DNA from: Clostridiales bacterium
GTDB lineage: Bacteria > Bacillota > Clostridia > Lachnospirales > Lachnospiraceae
Assembly: GCA_018365455.1 (NCBI GenBank)
Contig: JAGZJZ010000023.1
Span: 1-64,000 of the forward strand
Length of the DNA stretch: 64,000 nucleotides
Direction of reading: 5' to 3'
Positions 62,441-64,000 of the stretch are shown here, in pieces (within the stretch, counting starts at the first letter, position 1; each line of letters opens with the position of its first letter). The notes under the pieces were generated by a model that did not search any database, was not told where the DNA came from, and saw nothing but the letters and a program-made list of their open reading frames with translations. The position numbers and the translations under genes are program-made.

Positions 62441-62820
62441 TGCGATAACCCCCGTTCCATCTTTTCCATCAACTCATCCGCTCCCCGCTGTTCTGCCGGG
62501 GCGATATGGGGAATGGCAGCAACCCGGTCTCCGTTCCGTCTCGCATGACCGTGTTCCAGTAGATGGGCAATCTGGTAACGGTCACGGCTGTGAATCACCA
62601 TAGTCAGGGAATTGGCATCCTCCTGCACTTTCTTTGCCGCCCAGCTCTTCTTATATTTTCCAGTCCTCACCGGAGCATTGGCCTGAATGTCCTTTTTCAC
62701 GGACCGGCTCACCTCTGTCACGCTCTGCTTCATCACCTCATTGGACAAATCCGCATATTCCTCCATGGACTGAGCAATGGCCTCCGCCATCCCGTCCACG
62801 CTCACCCTTCGGTCCGTCAT
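62437..62820 (-). CDS. HK97 gp10-like head-tail protein
   Basis: 127-residue protein with PVRTGKYKKSWAAKKVQED and HLLEHGHARRNGDRVAAIPHIAPA, which are the HK97 gp10 family blocks. It acts in the head-tail joint. It overlaps its downstream neighbour. Confidence 0.88.
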   Translation of the reverse strand: MTDRRVSVDGMAEAIAQSMEEYADLSNEVMKQSVTEVSRSVKKDIQANAPVRTGKYKKSWAAKKVQEDANSLTMVIHSRDRYQIAHLLEHGHARRNGDRVAAIPHIAPAEQRGADELMEKMERGLSH

Positions 62821-62824
62821 ATCC

Positions 62825-63157
62825 TCACCTCTTCACCCTCTCTGCCCGCAGCTTGATAACCTTATTTTGGAACTGCATAAAATCCACCAGCGTGATGTTA
62901 TAAGTATCACCCCGGAACAGAATCCGGTACTTCGTGCTGTCCAAATCTTTCAGTTCCTTACAGTACCGCACCAGAAAAAACAGGGATTCCTCCCGGTTCA
63001 CCTGCGCCGCCTCCCAGTATTCCTTCCCCGATAGGTTATTGGCATAGGCCCAGCAGGTGAAATAGTCCTCCCACTCATTCCGCTGGTTCCCGTCCTTATC
63101 CTTTCTCATCCGGTTCTTCTGGATGACAATCCTCTGCCGCCACTGCCCAATCCGCAT
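62825..63157 (-). CDS. Phage head-tail adaptor (head closure)
   Basis: 110-residue protein of the SPP1 gp16-like group: MRIGQWRQRIVIQKNRMRKD, YFTCWAYANNLSGKEYWEA, DSTKYRILFRGDTYNI. It closes the head after packaging. It starts on the last base of the preceding connector gene. Confidence 0.88.
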   Translation of the reverse strand: MRIGQWRQRIVIQKNRMRKDKDGNQRNEWEDYFTCWAYANNLSGKEYWEAAQVNREESLFFLVRYCKELKDLDSTKYRILFRGDTYNITLVDFMQFQNKVIKLRAERVKR

Positions 63158-63432
63158 CAGAACACCTCATCCCTATGCCCGAACAGCAGGCATTTCAATG
63201 TCAGCACCAAATCCTTAAACTCCGCCTGCTCCCGGTTCTCATACAGATAAGAAATCCCATACAGCACCGCTGTCCTGACCGGATCCGGCACCTCCGCGCC
63301 AGGTTCAAAACTGCACCGCAGGATGTCTTTGCAAATACTCTCCGCCGTCCCGGAAAGGGCAAGGAGAAGTTCATCTTCGTCTGCGCTGTCAATCCGCACA
63401 TACTGCTTGATTTCTTCTAAAGTCACAACCAT
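63157..63432 (-). CDS. Head-tail connector / gp6-like DNA-packaging protein
   Basis: About 91-residue helical protein: VTLEEIKQYVRIDSADEDELL, ICKDILRCSFE, VRTAVLYGISYLYENREQ, which is the HK97 gp6-like pattern. The frame opens at 63465, but the conserved region begins at MVVTLEEIKQ (63432). It forms the ring joining portal and tail. Confidence 0.87.
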   Translation of the reverse strand: MVVTLEEIKQYVRIDSADEDELLLALSGTAESICKDILRCSFEPGAEVPDPVRTAVLYGISYLYENREQAEFKDLVLTLKCLLFGHRDEVF

Positions 63433-63504
63433 CCGGCTTCCTCCTCCCTTCCCATGGTCAAGCATTAAGAAAACAGCTTCATCACCAAAGATTCCAGACT
63501 GTCT

Positions 63505-64000
63505 TTACGCTCCGGAACCTGCCTTCATGGTCAGCGTTTTCACCGCCTCCGCCAGGATCAGCTTTCCGTCCACCCTCTGGCTTGCCAGGAATCCCACCTG
63601 CCCGTTCGCCGCAAACAGCTCATTCAGACGCTTAAAGCTCCTGCCCTGCCGGTCCGCAATCCAGTAATAAGAGAAATCCCCGAATGCCATCACCTTCGCC
63701 CCGGCCGCCAGCTCCGGCACATAGGCAGACGTATGGTACGGACGGTTCAAAATCATATCCGGCTGCCCTGCCTGCACGGATGGCTGCCAGATATAATTCC
63801 CATTATTATCTTTCAGCTTCCGCAGCGCCTTCACCGTAGTATCATTCAGCACCCAATGAGCCTTCTTTCGATATGGGGATTTCAAAGAATAAAACAAATC
63901 CATCACATCATCAAAGCTGATACTTGCCGTTGTGGTGGTCACCCCGTCCGAAGCGCCGCCCGTGGCATTGAAGATGCCCGTAGGCTTCCCGGTTCCGTCT
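63505..64000 (-). CDS. Major capsid protein, C-terminal part (cut by window end)
   Basis: The frame is open to the window edge (first visible whole codon at 63999, reading DGTGKPTGIFNATGGASDGV). The C-terminal 165 residues have the HK97 capsid pattern: KAHWVLNDTTVKALRKLKD, GNYIWQPSVQAGQPDMILNR, AFGDFSYYWIADRQG and LASQRVDGKLI. The ATG at 63942 is internal. It makes the icosahedral shell. The protease, portal and terminase genes should lie beyond the window. Confidence 0.92.
   Translation of the reverse strand, partial: DGTGKPTGIFNATGGASDGVTTTTASISFDDVMDLFYSLKSPYRKKAHWVLNDTTVKALRKLKDNNGNYIWQPSVQAGQPDMILNRPYHTSAYVPELAAGAKVMAFGDFSYYWIADRQGRSFKRLNELFAANGQVGFLASQRVDGKLILAEAVKTLTMKAGSGA

Overview
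The window reads as a chromosomal segment of a low-to-mid GC Gram-positive anaerobe of the Clostridia, most likely a Lachnospiraceae gut commensal. This is inferred from the gene families (GH43/GH51 arabinoside use, PdaA-type deacetylase, many GGDEF proteins, serine-recombinase prophage), Shine-Dalgarno sites of the GGAGG type and TTGACA/TATAAT promoters. No rRNA, tRNA or CRISPR array was found.

Layout. (1) 0.15-5.25 kb, minus strand: a MarR regulator, a heterodimeric ABC exporter with one degenerate ATP site, and a cytidylate-kinase-like protein, apparently one operon. A pirin gene diverges from it. (2) 6.4-13.6 kb, minus strand: an arabinoside utilisation locus (solute-binding lipoprotein, two permeases, GH51 arabinofuranosidase, LacI regulator, GH43 enzyme), with consensus promoters and a repeated hairpin-bearing intercistronic sequence. 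(3) 13.7-25.9 kb: mixed housekeeping and signalling genes: GNAT, CHAD protein with a long hairpin at its 3' end, QueG-like ferredoxin protein, PdaA-like deacetylase, TetR/hydrolase pair with a perfect 20-bp palindromic operator, CDP-alcohol phosphotransferase, metallo-hydrolase, patatin, an RsmH-family methyltransferase, a GGDEF protein and a DUF305 protein. (4) 26.0-34.9 kb, minus strand: a complete peptide ABC transporter (OppABCDF order) running directly into two tandem TPR-GGDEF genes.

(5) 35-48 kb: an AT-rich accessory island. It begins with recombination debris: two broken serine recombinases, a gene of unknown function, a 43-codon ORF and coding remnants. Next come an HNH-like gene and a tight three-gene operon: Ser/Thr kinase fused to a C-terminal domain with a TGT-like zinc motif, a PD-(D/E)XK-like nuclease, and an SF2 helicase. 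It ends with a complete insertion sequence flanked by a 9-bp target duplication. The kinase-nuclease-helicase operon is the best candidate for an undescribed system; its composition and setting suggest anti-phage defence, but this is inference.

(6) 48.1-64 kb, minus strand: one end of a siphovirus-like prophage, read from capsid (cut by the window end) through head-tail connectors, major tail protein, tail chaperone with a -1 frameshift site, tape measure, tail tip, holin, endolysin and three serine-recombinase-family genes, the first of which lacks the catalytic serine motif. A two-gene cargo unit (VOC and GNAT proteins) with its own promoter and terminator sits between the tail chaperone and the tape measure. 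The other prophage end lies outside the window.
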